Assembly (NCBI GenBank): GCA_036338435.1
Contig: JAYZCG010000050.1
Location: 1 to 60,868 of the forward strand
DNA from: JAPYTY01 sp036338435
Lineage (GTDB): Bacteria; Acidobacteriota; UBA6911; RPQK01; JADFOI01
Direction of reading: 5' to 3'
DNA length: 60,868 bases
Shown here one piece after another: positions 33,859 through 42,579 of this stretch. Position 1 is the first letter of the stretch, and each line of letters begins with the position of its first letter. The notes under the pieces are model-generated. The model was not told the DNA's origin. It did no database searches and was given only the letters and a program-made list of their open reading frames with translations. Both the position numbers and the translations under genes were made by a program.

Positions 33859-34128
33859 TTACTCCTCAATCAAAAAATTAGAGCATGGCTCAGGCTCCAC
33901 ATCTCGACTAGTTATGTGCTCAACAATAGCCCAGGATGGTCCCTCTTCAATTTTCCTCATAAATGTGTCCATGGCCCCATTATCGCCTATTGCATATATC
34001 TCAACATCTCCATTTGGAAGATTCTTCACCCATCCTTTAATGTCACATTCCTGAGCGATGCGCGAGGTAAAAAAACGAAATCCTACCCCTTGAACATGCC
34101 CCTTAACAATACAGTGCCGTGCAACCAT
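33859..34128 (-). CDS. acylphosphatase
   Basis: An 89-residue enzyme with the signature V-K-G-H-V-Q-G-V-G-F-R-F-F (the arginine is catalytic) and G-W-V-K-N-L-P-N-G-D-V-E-I-Y, whose asparagine is the second catalytic residue. It hydrolyses acyl phosphates such as 1,3-bisphosphoglycerate or carbamoyl phosphate. The ATG at 34128 is preferred to 34149 because it starts just before the conserved beta strand. It precedes apt on the minus strand with a 2-nt gap. Confidence 0.93.
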   Translation of the reverse strand: MVARHCIVKGHVQGVGFRFFTSRIAQECDIKGWVKNLPNGDVEIYAIGDNGAMDTFMRKIEEGPSWAIVEHITSRDVEPEPCSNFLIEE

Positions 34129-34238
34129 TGAATGTCTCACGCAACCCAAGTAGACAAAATAAAATCCACTCCATCGAAAGCCTAATAGAATTATCCTGCC
34201 TTCTTTTCATTACTATCTCTTTTACTCAAGAAGAAATA

Positions 34239-34318
<80 letters not shown>

Positions 34319-34364
34319 ACTGATAAACCCAACAACACCCATCCAACCCACACCATTCTGGAAT

Positions 34365-34973
34365 CTACGTAGTATATTTCACAATCCAAAATCCACCGAA
34401 CAAAAGAATCACAAAAAGAACGGTAAGCAGACTAAAATATCGATCCGCAAAATCCCTTATCTCAGGGCCAAACCACCTAATCAGACCACCCAAGAGAAAG
34501 AACCGCGCGCCTCTACTGGCTATTGTCGCCATCAAGAAAGTCGCAAGATTGATCTTAAAAACCCCACCAGCAATGGTGAATAATTTAAAAGGAATGGGAG
34601 TAAAACCCGCTACAAGAATTGCCAGAGCATCCCACTCCTGATACAGTTCCTGAACCCGTTGATATTGTTCATCGGCCCCATATAGTTCCACAATTTCTTG
34701 CCCAATTAGTTCATAAAATTCTAGACCCACAAGATATCCTAAAAATGCACCTAATAATGATCCTATTGTGCAAATACCTGCAAACCGAAGAGCCTTTTTA
34801 GGAGCACCAATACCAAGAGGAACTAGAAGAACATCCGGTGGAATTGGGAAAAATGAAGATTCAGCAACAGCAATGCCAAACAGTGCACTTCCGGCGTGAG
34901 GACGATCGGAGAGGCTTATGACCCAATCATAAAGTCTTCTGATCCACTTAAAGGGGTTGAGAACAGCTTGCAT
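34365..34973 (-). CDS. YqaA family (DedA-related) membrane protein
   Basis: A 202-residue integral membrane protein of the SNARE-associated/VTT group: A-E-S-S-F-F-P-I-P-P-D-V-L-L-V-P-L, G-S-L-L-G-A-F-L-G-Y-L-V-G, and the re-entrant F-T-P-I-P-F-K-L-F-T-I-A-G-G-V-F motif. YqaA members are linked to lipid transport or membrane homeostasis; the substrate is unknown. It lies between two tRNA-Pro genes and downstream of a candidate TATAAT (35038-35033). Confidence 0.88.
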   Translation of the reverse strand: MQAVLNPFKWIRRLYDWVISLSDRPHAGSALFGIAVAESSFFPIPPDVLLVPLGIGAPKKALRFAGICTIGSLLGAFLGYLVGLEFYELIGQEIVELYGADEQYQRVQELYQEWDALAILVAGFTPIPFKLFTIAGGVFKINLATFLMATIASRGARFFLLGGLIRWFGPEIRDFADRYFSLLTVLFVILLFGGFWIVKYTT

Positions 34974-35032
34974 AATCCAGAACAGAACGCCTTATACTCA
35001 AAACTCACGTAATGCCAAAATCGCTAGTACAC

Positions 35033-35061
35033 ATTATACCTGTAGCCTGGATGACTACAGG
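35033..35061 (-). promoter_or_regulatory. candidate -10 and adjacent inverted repeat upstream of yqaA
   Basis: A perfect TATAAT (35038-35033 on minus) is directly preceded by a CCTGTAG-n9-CTACAGG inverted repeat (35039-35061). The -35 would fall in the repeat, so this may be an operator. The half-site CTGTAG also appears in a 14-bp repeat before the alpha/beta hydrolase at 37865-37878. The rest of the 34974-35234 gap shows nothing else. Confidence 0.4.
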
Positions 35062-35234
35062 GCAGCACCTTTGTTTTTAAAATGTGTTACCCCGATCAGC
35101 GCCAAACACACTTAGTACAGACCGCAAAGTTTAACACCTCACTACAAGAAGATGCTCACTTTCATATCATTGCTAGATGAGTATTGAAAAAAGCCCTTTA
35201 CTTACGGCACTTCAATTTAAGGGTTAATAGGACT

Positions 35235-36491
35235 TTAGGAAACACTTATCTTGACCTTGTCGACACCACTCCACTCGTAGCCCGAAGGATTCCAGTGAAT
35301 GGAGCCATCGAGAGGTTGAGTCCGACCTGCAGCGTCAATTGCCCGTGCCCAAATTTCTTGTCGACCGGAAGGCAGTTTGACCGTGGACTCCCAAAGATGC
35401 CATCCATACGGACTGGACGATGTACTCACTTGGGCCTGTTGCCAATTTCCCCCATCATCGATCGATAACTCAACACCTTCGATTCTGACCACTCCATCAT
35501 TCCAGGCCACACCGCTGACCTTCAGGTGTCCTGCTGGAACCGAATCTCCGTCCAATGGGCTCCAAATCATGCTCTTGATTCTTTGGCGCCAACTGGGAGT
35601 ACTGTTGTTGAGAGTGAGCGGTGGATTTGTACCTGGTTGGATAGGGTCATTGAACGTACGATATCGAGGAATGTGATTATAGTTGTTGGTCTCTTGCACT
35701 CCAAAACGCAATCGATTGAGCCATTTAATATTCATGGTGCCATAGTATCCAGGTATGATGAGCCGAACGGGGCCTCCATGGATTGCCGGAATGGGTTCCC
35801 CATTCATCCGCAAGGCTAGAATTGCTCGGTCCAAGACATCTTCAAGGGGGAGACTGTGTTCAAAGTCTGCTGCGCCCGGTACCGGTGCATCCTTACCTTC
35901 TGCAGTAATAAAACGAGCAGCCGGATCGACTTCGAGTTTCAATGCTTCCACCACCAGTTTCAGAGGCACCCCCCCCCAGCGGATGTTTCCCAAACCTCCT
36001 TTTCCCCATTGGGTTCCCCTCGTCCTAGCACTCGTTGCGTAATAAGAACGGCCATTCCCCGAGCACTGCAGAAGCATTTCTACCTCTACTTGCTCATAGC
36101 GGGTCAAGTCCTCTGCGAGAATGACCTGTGGATATTTCACAAGCCCAATCATCTCTACAATCCAGTCTTTTAGAGGCAGAGGTGTCATGGTCAACGCACC
36201 GTCTGGGACTTGGTTGTTACGAACAAATAAGAGCTCCTTAGGAGTGATCGCATGCTGGCGCAATAGTTCTAGTGGGGTTTCCAGAACTCCCGGTTCCCAG
36301 TTGTGCACAATCATTCGTTGATCTTTGCCAAGAATCCTCTTGAAAATGCTGGACTGATCCTGAGAGTGAATCAACGGCGTCATAGATAAGAATGCCTTGC
36401 CAAACGTGGACCACCCCACAGCGGTCTTCAGGAACCCACGCCTACTTTGGATAAAAGACTGCGCTGTTTTTACCAAGGCTGTGGAAAACAC
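35235..36491 (-). CDS. sulfite oxidase-type molybdopterin enzyme (Tat-exported)
   Basis: A 418-residue periplasmic enzyme. The N-terminus carries a twin-arginine signal S-R-R-G-F-L-K-T-A (about 16-24). The oxidoreductase molybdopterin-binding domain (about 75-260) holds the Mo-ligand cysteine in L-L-Q-C-S-G-N-G-R-S, with R-G-T-Q-W-G-x-G-G-L-G and the H-G-G-P-V-R-L-I-I-P-G segment, and a Mo-co dimerisation domain follows (about 290-415). There is no heme domain, so it belongs to the SorA/SoxC/plant-like type and donates to a separate cytochrome. It may oxidise sulfite or related substrates; SoxC-like function cannot be excluded. Confidence 0.88.
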   Translation of the reverse strand: MFSTALVKTAQSFIQSRRGFLKTAVGWSTFGKAFLSMTPLIHSQDQSSIFKRILGKDQRMIVHNWEPGVLETPLELLRQHAITPKELLFVRNNQVPDGALTMTPLPLKDWIVEMIGLVKYPQVILAEDLTRYEQVEVEMLLQCSGNGRSYYATSARTRGTQWGKGGLGNIRWGGVPLKLVVEALKLEVDPAARFITAEGKDAPVPGAADFEHSLPLEDVLDRAILALRMNGEPIPAIHGGPVRLIIPGYYGTMNIKWLNRLRFGVQETNNYNHIPRYRTFNDPIQPGTNPPLTLNNSTPSWRQRIKSMIWSPLDGDSVPAGHLKVSGVAWNDGVVRIEGVELSIDDGGNWQQAQVSTSSSPYGWHLWESTVKLPSGRQEIWARAIDAAGRTQPLDGSIHWNPSGYEWSGVDKVKISVS

Positions 36492-36595
36492 TATTCTCAG
36501 ATAATAGGTCTATAGTTGTCCGAAGGCAATCTTTTCAAGATATTCCAAGATAGAAAACACAGACAGTCCACTCAATCGAACTGATCAAAAAAGAT

Positions 36596-36672
<77 letters not shown>

Positions 36673-36928
36673 ACTCCGCTTCATTTTCAAATATTTACGA
36701 TGAAGGGTCAACACCTAAGCACTTAATTTACAGACTACTACACTGATGATGTTCTTTTACATCCCGAGAATACGCATTGAACTGATATGGAGATACCCCC
36801 TTGTCATCGTACAAATCAGAAAATTAATTAGACACAAATGAGAGGCCGTAATCGCTAGGAGCCATCTTGTACGACCCTATTGATGCTCGAGGGAGTGTCT
36901 AATTGTGGACCCAGCTACCCTCTTATCA

Positions 36929-37843
36929 TTATGGATGCAGCCCATGCTGATGGAGCCATGTCTCGATGATGCCGAAAACTTCATCCTGTCGTCGCACGAA
37001 CCCGTGGGAAGCTGGATCCATCTTGCCATCGTAGATGTCTGGTAGAAGCTTATATTGAAGGTTCGGATTGGACTCTTCCAGTTGCTGTTGTGCCGGCGGG
37101 AGCGTAGCGGGTAAAGGATCTGCAGGATCTCTAATTGCCAAAATAGGCCTATTCTTAACCTTCTTGAGAATCTCGTACGGCACTGCGTTAGAGTCTGGTC
37201 CTCGTTTGTCCAAAAAAGTCGCGTAGTTATGCATAATGGGACGGCTATTTGCACTTAGTGGGGACATTAGAAAAGACTCCTGTCCACGACCCGTCGAAAC
37301 CATCTCTCGTGCCTGGGAAACAATCTGGTTATACTTTTTCTGTCCTCCAACAGCAATGCGAGTACCTACACGCAGATCGCCTAGAGCAGAGGTGAGCACT
37401 AACCCTTTTATTCGGGAATCATTGGTGAGCATAACGTAGTAGGGAACGGTCACAGTCCCGTAACTATGGCCTGCCAGCACTATGTTTTCTACTCCCTTAG
37501 ACGTGAGTAAATCAACGGCATACCGATGATCCAAGGCCGAAATTTCGAGCTTATGATATCCAAAGTTGTTGCCATGATCACGTCGATTCAAAGATATTAC
37601 CCAATAGCCAGCTTGTGCATAGCGTTCACTAATCCATTGGTTGTCATAAAACTCTTCTCCAGTACCCGCAGCCAGTACAACCCCCACACGTGCGCTTCCG
37701 CTTGTAGGTGCCCAAAGTGCCCCATTTAGCACGATCCCATCATCGGCCCGAACCTGGACTAGTTTGCCCTCAACATCGCTAGCCATAATGATGGTAGGTA
37801 AAATCATCAAAAACACCGATATGCAGGTTACTAAACAGTTCAT
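36929..37843 (-). CDS. secreted alpha/beta hydrolase
   Basis: A 304-residue protein with a signal peptide (about 1-21, ending I-M-A-S) and an alpha/beta hydrolase fold. The nucleophile elbow is G-H-S-Y-G (serine at about 120), the oxyanion region A-A-G-T-G-E-E-F precedes it, an aspartate candidate lies in R-D-P-A-D-P, and the histidine in A-S-H-G-F-V near 280. The Shine-Dalgarno TAGGAGGAGAT is unusually strong. The substrate is unknown. Confidence 0.8.
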   Translation of the reverse strand: MNCLVTCISVFLMILPTIIMASDVEGKLVQVRADDGIVLNGALWAPTSGSARVGVVLAAGTGEEFYDNQWISERYAQAGYWVISLNRRDHGNNFGYHKLEISALDHRYAVDLLTSKGVENIVLAGHSYGTVTVPYYVMLTNDSRIKGLVLTSALGDLRVGTRIAVGGQKKYNQIVSQAREMVSTGRGQESFLMSPLSANSRPIMHNYATFLDKRGPDSNAVPYEILKKVKNRPILAIRDPADPLPATLPPAQQQLEESNPNLQYKLLPDIYDGKMDPASHGFVRRQDEVFGIIETWLHQHGLHP

Positions 37844-38158
37844 GTCAGCATCTCCTCCTATGTGCTACAGTTCTGTAGGTATTGAAAGACTTTCTTTCGG
37901 CCCACTTATACTTTCGACTACAATCTTTATGATAGTAGAGGGGCCCCCCTGAGCAAAATTATTAAGAATAGCTATTCCCAAAACAATATAAACCTAGTTG
38001 GTTTGTTATACCCTTATAGTCCTTGAAAGAACTGTGAGATATAATGCTCTAGAAATATCCATCCCACGGGAGCGTTTGCTGTGCTGTTTCTTTTTGCTTC
38101 GCTCCTTGAGGTTACTTGGCTTAGCAAGAAGTCTGCTTGCTAAAAGGGGGACTGACTT
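37844..38158. other. divergent intergenic region hydrolase / tannase with inverted repeats
   Basis: Contains CTACAG-TT-CTGTAG (37865-37878), a 14-bp inverted repeat 22 nt before the hydrolase ATG; a perfect TATAAT at 38040-38045 reading toward the tannase but without a good -35; and an 8-bp stem hairpin TTAGCAAG/CTTGCTAA (38121-38143) ending where the tannase Shine-Dalgarno AAAGGGGG begins. No gene is supported. Confidence 0.5.
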
Positions 38159-39820
38159 ATGCAAACCGTACTATATTCCATCATTCTATTATTCACCTCC
38201 TCTGTCCTGTTGTTGATAGGATGCGGTGGTCCCATAGAACACCAGTTGACATCACAAGAAGAAGCAGACTGCTTAGCTCTCACGCGGATCAACAATCTCA
38301 CGATCACCTCGGCAGAACTTATGGAAGCAACTGATAGCATGCCTCAATACTGTTACGTTAAAGGGTTGATTGCTCCGGCCATCTTCTATCATGTTCAACT
38401 TCCCTTGCCCAACAACTGGAATGGACGATTTCTACAATGGGGAGACGGGGGCAAAGACGGTGACCTAGATTTCGCCGATCATCGAGTGACCGAAGGTTAT
38501 GCCGTAGCAAACAGTAATACCGGACATGACAGTGGGTCAGAGCCGAGTGCATCCTTTGGCTTCAACAATCGGCAAGCTGAAATTGATTACGGCTACCGGT
38601 CTGTTCACCTTACTGTTAATGCAGCCAAAACTGTTGTCAAAAACTACTACGCCCAAGAGCCCGCATATTCTTACTTGGAAGGTTGCTCAACGGGAGGAAA
38701 CCAAGGCCTCACAGAAGCACAAAGATACCCTTACGATTTTGATGGGATCATTGCAGGTGCTCCCGTGCTTCACTATCAGGCGACCAATATAAGCCATGCA
38801 TTTATGCTGAAAAAGGTCTTTCAGAATAACTTTGAGGCAAACTTGGCTTTCGATACCGATGGAAACGGACTGCCCGACAGTCTCACCAAATTAAAAATGT
38901 TGGAGCAGGCGGTATTAGAAAAGTGTGATGGCAACGACGGCATCATCGACAAAGTAATTGACAATCCGCTGAATTGTAATTTTGACCCGAGTACAGATCT
39001 CGCCAACATGATGTGTAACAATGACGTTGACGCAGACAACTGTTTCACCAAAGCTCAGTTGCAGACCATCAAGGATATCTACCGGGGTCCCTACGACAGT
39101 AAGGAGATTTCTATCCTCAAAGGGAAATCGTTTGGCTCGGAATGGGCTTGGCCAGCAAGCAACATTCCCCACGAGGGGAATTCTCTGTTCCCTATAAATT
39201 TGGGCTATATTCAAAACCACTTCAACTTCATCTTCTACGAGGAAGATCCCGGTATCCCTCCTCCGGACGTTACTGATCTGTCTTATGTGCCCGACAAGAA
39301 TAGCACCCCCCCAGAGTATGCCTGGTGGGAGTTCGACATGGATGATGTAACCGCGGGAAAGGGACGTTTAATGATGTCGATTTTTGATGCCGTTGACCCG
39401 AACTTGACAAGATACCTGCTTAAAAACGGTGGCAAGCTCATGCTATACCATGGATGGAGTGATTTTTCACCCGCTCCCGAACCTACCCTCGACTATTACA
39501 CGAAAATGGTCGACACCGTTTTCGAAGGTGATTTCGAGGCCGCACGAGAGCATTCTAGAATTTTTATGCTACCAGGTATGGGGCACTGCAGAGGGGGACC
39601 TGGACCTAACTCCTGGGACAAACTTCCGGCACTGGTAGATTGGGTAGAAAACGGTAACACACCTGATTACCTCGTTGTTACTCACAGCACTGACGGGGTT
39701 ATAGACAACGAACGGAAGGTGTGCGCTTATCCGGAACAAACGGTTTACAACGGACCTGATGGGGGAGAAAATGATCCGGTCAATTGGGTGGAAGAAAATT
39801 TTATCTGCCAGCCAATGTAA
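38159..39820 (+). CDS. tannase/feruloyl esterase family lipoprotein
   Basis: A 553-residue secreted esterase. The signal peptide ends in a lipobox-like L-I-G-C (Cys22). The nucleophile is in E-G-C-S-T-G-G-N-Q-G, a family hallmark in which a cysteine beside the serine pairs with a cysteine near the catalytic histidine; that histidine is in G-M-G-H-C-R-G-G-P-G-P (about 475). A calcium-type loop, D-T-D-G-N-G-L-P-D, lies in the lid domain. The family hydrolyses aromatic esters such as feruloyl or galloyl esters. It may supply plant- or algal-derived aromatics; the exact substrate is unknown. Confidence 0.88.
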   Translation: MQTVLYSIILLFTSSVLLLIGCGGPIEHQLTSQEEADCLALTRINNLTITSAELMEATDSMPQYCYVKGLIAPAIFYHVQLPLPNNWNGRFLQWGDGGKDGDLDFADHRVTEGYAVANSNTGHDSGSEPSASFGFNNRQAEIDYGYRSVHLTVNAAKTVVKNYYAQEPAYSYLEGCSTGGNQGLTEAQRYPYDFDGIIAGAPVLHYQATNISHAFMLKKVFQNNFEANLAFDTDGNGLPDSLTKLKMLEQAVLEKCDGNDGIIDKVIDNPLNCNFDPSTDLANMMCNNDVDADNCFTKAQLQTIKDIYRGPYDSKEISILKGKSFGSEWAWPASNIPHEGNSLFPINLGYIQNHFNFIFYEEDPGIPPPDVTDLSYVPDKNSTPPEYAWWEFDMDDVTAGKGRLMMSIFDAVDPNLTRYLLKNGGKLMLYHGWSDFSPAPEPTLDYYTKMVDTVFEGDFEAAREHSRIFMLPGMGHCRGGPGPNSWDKLPALVDWVENGNTPDYLVVTHSTDGVIDNERKVCAYPEQTVYNGPDGGENDPVNWVEENFICQPM

Positions 39821-39866
39821 CCAAAACAGAGTGAGGACGGTCACGAAGACCTACCTCTGCCACTCA

Positions 39867-40328
39867 CTACTCGAATTCTACCGTGGTGTCGATTTCAATC
39901 CCGCGCTTGACGCTAAGGGCTGCCGGACAGTGGTCCTCGTGCACCTCAAGAGCCCGTTGAACTACCTCTCGTTGGGCTTCTGGAATATCCTTTAGGTGAT
40001 AACGAACTCGAATCTTTGTAATAACGACCTTGTCATCGACTTCCTCGATATCCCCTTCTACATCAGCATAGAGTTGACCTGACGTTGCCGGGATTTGGCG
40101 TGCTTCCAGCACACCTGCGAAAGTGCCTGTCAGTCAACCACCCACGCCAGCTATTATGTAATCTAAGGTAGCGGGGTGCTCCTCTTCGGATTCAACTCCA
40201 TAAAACTGTTTAACCCCTCCGTGCATCCCGAAAACAACTGGCTCTTGAAAGTGCTCAATAAAGGCATGTCTAATCGGCCGCTGAAGTTGATCAATACGGA
40301 TTTTTGAAGTATGTATTACTTTGTCCAC
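39867..40328 (-). CDS. OsmC-family protein with in-frame TGA (probable selenocysteine)
   Basis: Two open segments in one frame flank a TGA at 40136-40134 (40328-40137 and 40133-39867). Reading the TGA as Sec gives 153 residues. The region A-G-V-G-G-(U65)-L-T-G-T-F-A matches the OsmC helix where the peroxidatic cysteine normally stands, and the second conserved cysteine is present in H-E-D-H-C-P-A-A-L (Cys134). A hairpin 18 nt after the TGA fits bacterial SECIS rules (see separate entry). The family detoxifies organic hydroperoxides. The start is GTG at 40328. It is the last gene of the multicopper oxidase-ZIP operon, 30 nt after ZIP. Selenocysteine OsmC-like proteins are known in principle from marine metagenomes. 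Alternatives are a nonsense mutation or error, but these would have to hit the one catalytic codon. Confidence 0.82.
40097..40115 (-). promoter_or_regulatory. candidate bacterial SECIS element
   Basis: Minus strand GGTGTGCT-GGA-AGCACGCC, an 8-bp stem (one G-U) with a 3-nt loop beginning with G. The stem starts 18 nt, and the loop 26 nt, after the TGA. Bacterial SECIS elements need a small apical loop with a G in its first two bases, about 16-37 nt from the UGA; this fits. It lies inside the coding region, as SelB requires. Confidence 0.75.
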
Positions 40329-40358
40329 AAAAGCTGCCCCATTCTACACCTCATTTTA

Positions 40359-41531
40359 TTAGACTACCACCAGCAGACCCGTGCCATACATGACGCCAAG
40401 ACCTAAAAGAAATCCTAAAAGATTATAGGAGCTATAAAAAGCAACTTCCTGTCTTTTAACTACCAACAAGGTCAATTCATAAATCACCTGTAGAATAGCG
40501 CCCACACCAATCGCGAGGAAAAGAGCTGCCCACACCGGAGAATAACTGAAACCACCAATCCAGGTTCCCAAAATGGTAGGCCCACCAGCAATTGCTCCCA
40601 ATCCTATCAATTGGATAATAGAAGGCCTATCCTTGGCGATAGGAGCCACAATCCCAAGTCCTTCGGTGATGTTGTGTAGGGTAAAACCTATAACAAGAGA
40701 AGTCCCAAGAGCAATTTCTCCCACTGCATAGGAGGATCCAATGGCCAAACCTTCACCCAGATTGTGAAACCCAATGCCCAAAGCAATCATGCGTGCAGTC
40801 CGATATCTTTTCCAGAAGCGGCCCTCTTCCTTATCAGAATGACCCCGCTTGAGATGTGAGAGATAGAGTAAGATCAGAAACGAGCTAATGATGCCGATAG
40901 CCACTAGCGAAACACCCTGTAAGACACCTGGGACAACTTCTGCACTGTTCAACGCTTCGTCTAAGGTGTCCACTGCCAGAAAGACCAATAAACCTACTGT
41001 CAAGCTCAGGAAAAATGAAATCCAGGAGGCATTCAACTCTCTCAGAAAAGGATACCAAAGTAGCCCCAGGAAAACGGGAATCACACCTGCATAAATGCCC
41101 AGCAGTGCAAAGGTCCACAAATATAAAAAATCCACGCGAGGGGACTGGGTCGCCACTGGTATTTCTCGACTAAAGGTTAGTCCTGTCGACGTCAGTAAAG
41201 TGACTTCATGAGTCTCACCTTCAACCCAGGGATACGGTATGTGTACTTTCATATGACCCAACCGAGGAATCGTTTGGGTCTGCGGCTCAGTCCAGTGCTG
41301 CCAAAATGCATCATCCACCATGATTTGGGCGATGCTCACCGAGTTAGGACCTCCATTCATCACATGCAACGTGATGCGATTGGGCTCGGAGAGAACAACA
41401 CGTTCAATGGTTAGTTCCTCAACAGGAGGAAAGGCCGTGTTAAAGATCCCGAGGGGGCCATAGTTGAAAAAAAGAACTAGAAGGATCGCAAGAAGGGCAA
41501 CTGGTAGAAGTCCCTGAATCCACTGCTTCAC
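40359..41531 (-). CDS. ZIP family metal transporter with N-terminal extracytoplasmic domain
   Basis: About 390 residues. The C-terminal ZIP part (about 145-390) has eight helices with the metal motifs G-F-H-N-L-G-E-G-L-A-I-G and T-L-H-N-I-T-E-G-L-G. The N-terminal part begins with a membrane helix (about 4-22) and a beta-rich segment (about 30-125) of Ig-like or cupredoxin-like appearance, which ordinary ZIPs lack. GTG at 41531 is preferred because it overlaps the upstream stop (GTGA); 41567 would place the start inside the preceding gene. It imports a divalent metal (Fe, Mn, Zn or Cu) and sits with a multicopper oxidase. Confidence 0.85.
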   Translation of the reverse strand: MKQWIQGLLPVALLAILLVLFFNYGPLGIFNTAFPPVEELTIERVVLSEPNRITLHVMNGGPNSVSIAQIMVDDAFWQHWTEPQTQTIPRLGHMKVHIPYPWVEGETHEVTLLTSTGLTFSREIPVATQSPRVDFLYLWTFALLGIYAGVIPVFLGLLWYPFLRELNASWISFFLSLTVGLLVFLAVDTLDEALNSAEVVPGVLQGVSLVAIGIISSFLILLYLSHLKRGHSDKEEGRFWKRYRTARMIALGIGFHNLGEGLAIGSSYAVGEIALGTSLVIGFTLHNITEGLGIVAPIAKDRPSIIQLIGLGAIAGGPTILGTWIGGFSYSPVWAALFLAIGVGAILQVIYELTLLVVKRQEVAFYSSYNLLGFLLGLGVMYGTGLLVVV

Positions 41532-42529
41532 AGTGTTGACTCCACGACCTCGAAAAATCCCATCCACCCCAATTCAGCAAACTCACTCTGATGGGCATGG
41601 AACATGAACTTGCCCGGATGGCGAAAACTTATCTCCAAAATATGACGCTCCCCCTGGCACATCATAATGGTGTCAGTAAATTCGTCCCGGACAAGCCCAG
41701 TGCCTGTACGAAAAACATCGAAAAAATTCCCGTGGATGTGCAATGAATTAATTAGATCGAATTCCAAAAGATTGACTAGATAGATTCGTACCCGTTCCTG
41801 CAACTGCACTTTGATGGGATGCCGGTGATAGTGAAAGGCGACAGTATTGACGGCATATACTTCATTATCACCATCAAAATTTGTGTCAAATCCATTCATG
41901 ACCATAACCATTTCACGTGCTACAGCCCGTGGTTTCTTTGGATCTACAATAAAAGCTCCGTATAGCCCCTTGTGAATATGTCTCTTGAGAGGCACAGAAT
42001 GACAGTGGTAGAGATGAAGTCCAAAGGGTTCGGCATCAAACTCATAAACAAACTCACCTCCCGGCATGATCACCTCAAATACTCCATCCATATCGGCAGG
42101 ATGAAAGCCATGAAAGTGAATCGTATGAGCATGACTACCTCCATTGGCAAAGCGAATGCGTAGACGATCACCCTCGGTACAACGCAGGGTGGGACCCGGT
42201 ACCTGCCCATTGTATGTCCAGGCCGGGAAATACACCCCAGGAGCTATCTCGATCTCCTGATCGACAGCGATAATTTCCCACTCACGAAGAGTCTGTCCAC
42301 TGGACAACTGGCTGACCTGACCATAGTCAAAAGACTGGAGAAAAGTGGAGGGATCAAACCGAGTTAGATCCACATCGCCCATAGTAGACATCACCCCAGC
42401 CTCATGGGCGCCGAGAACGGATTGGTCCGCAGACGGGATAGGGGATCCCACGATTCCTGTACCACGGGCTAGACTGACAGCACCAACAGTCCCCCCTAGC
42501 ATCCAACGCCGATTAAATTTTTTCGCCAT
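41528..42529 (-). CDS. two-domain multicopper oxidase
   Basis: A 333-residue secreted oxidase with an N-terminal export signal holding R-R-W-M-L-G-G (Tat-like). Copper ligands appear in H-F-H-G-F-H, Y-H-C-H-S-V-P-L-K-R-H-x-H-K-G-L (domain 1, with the type-1 Cys), H-I-H-G-N-F-F and F-H-A-H-Q-S-E-F (domain 2, Ala instead of Cys). So type-1 copper is in domain 1 only, the arrangement of two-domain laccase-like enzymes. The stop overlaps the ZIP start. Oxidase-plus-ZIP pairs are known in ammonia-oxidising archaea and are thought to serve metal acquisition; here the metal is inferred, not shown. Confidence 0.88.
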   Translation of the reverse strand: MAKKFNRRWMLGGTVGAVSLARGTGIVGSPIPSADQSVLGAHEAGVMSTMGDVDLTRFDPSTFLQSFDYGQVSQLSSGQTLREWEIIAVDQEIEIAPGVYFPAWTYNGQVPGPTLRCTEGDRLRIRFANGGSHAHTIHFHGFHPADMDGVFEVIMPGGEFVYEFDAEPFGLHLYHCHSVPLKRHIHKGLYGAFIVDPKKPRAVAREMVMVMNGFDTNFDGDNEVYAVNTVAFHYHRHPIKVQLQERVRIYLVNLLEFDLINSLHIHGNFFDVFRTGTGLVRDEFTDTIMMCQGERHILEISFRHPGKFMFHAHQSEFAELGWMGFFEVVESTL

Positions 42530-42557
42530 ACAATAGACAGGAACCCATCGCCCAACT

Positions 42558-42579
42558 AAATTTAGCCTAGGCTAAATTT
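42558..42579. promoter_or_regulatory. perfect 22-bp palindrome, operator of the multicopper oxidase operon
   Basis: The half-site AAATTTAGCCT is followed by its exact reverse complement with no spacer. It overlaps the -10 of the candidate promoter and lies 29-50 nt upstream of the oxidase ATG. The TTTAG-CCTAGG-CTAAA core resembles metal-dependent DtxR/MntR-family operators, so manganese or iron repression of oxidase, ZIP and OsmC is likely. No DtxR-family gene is in the window; a MerR-type gene is just upstream. Confidence 0.65.
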
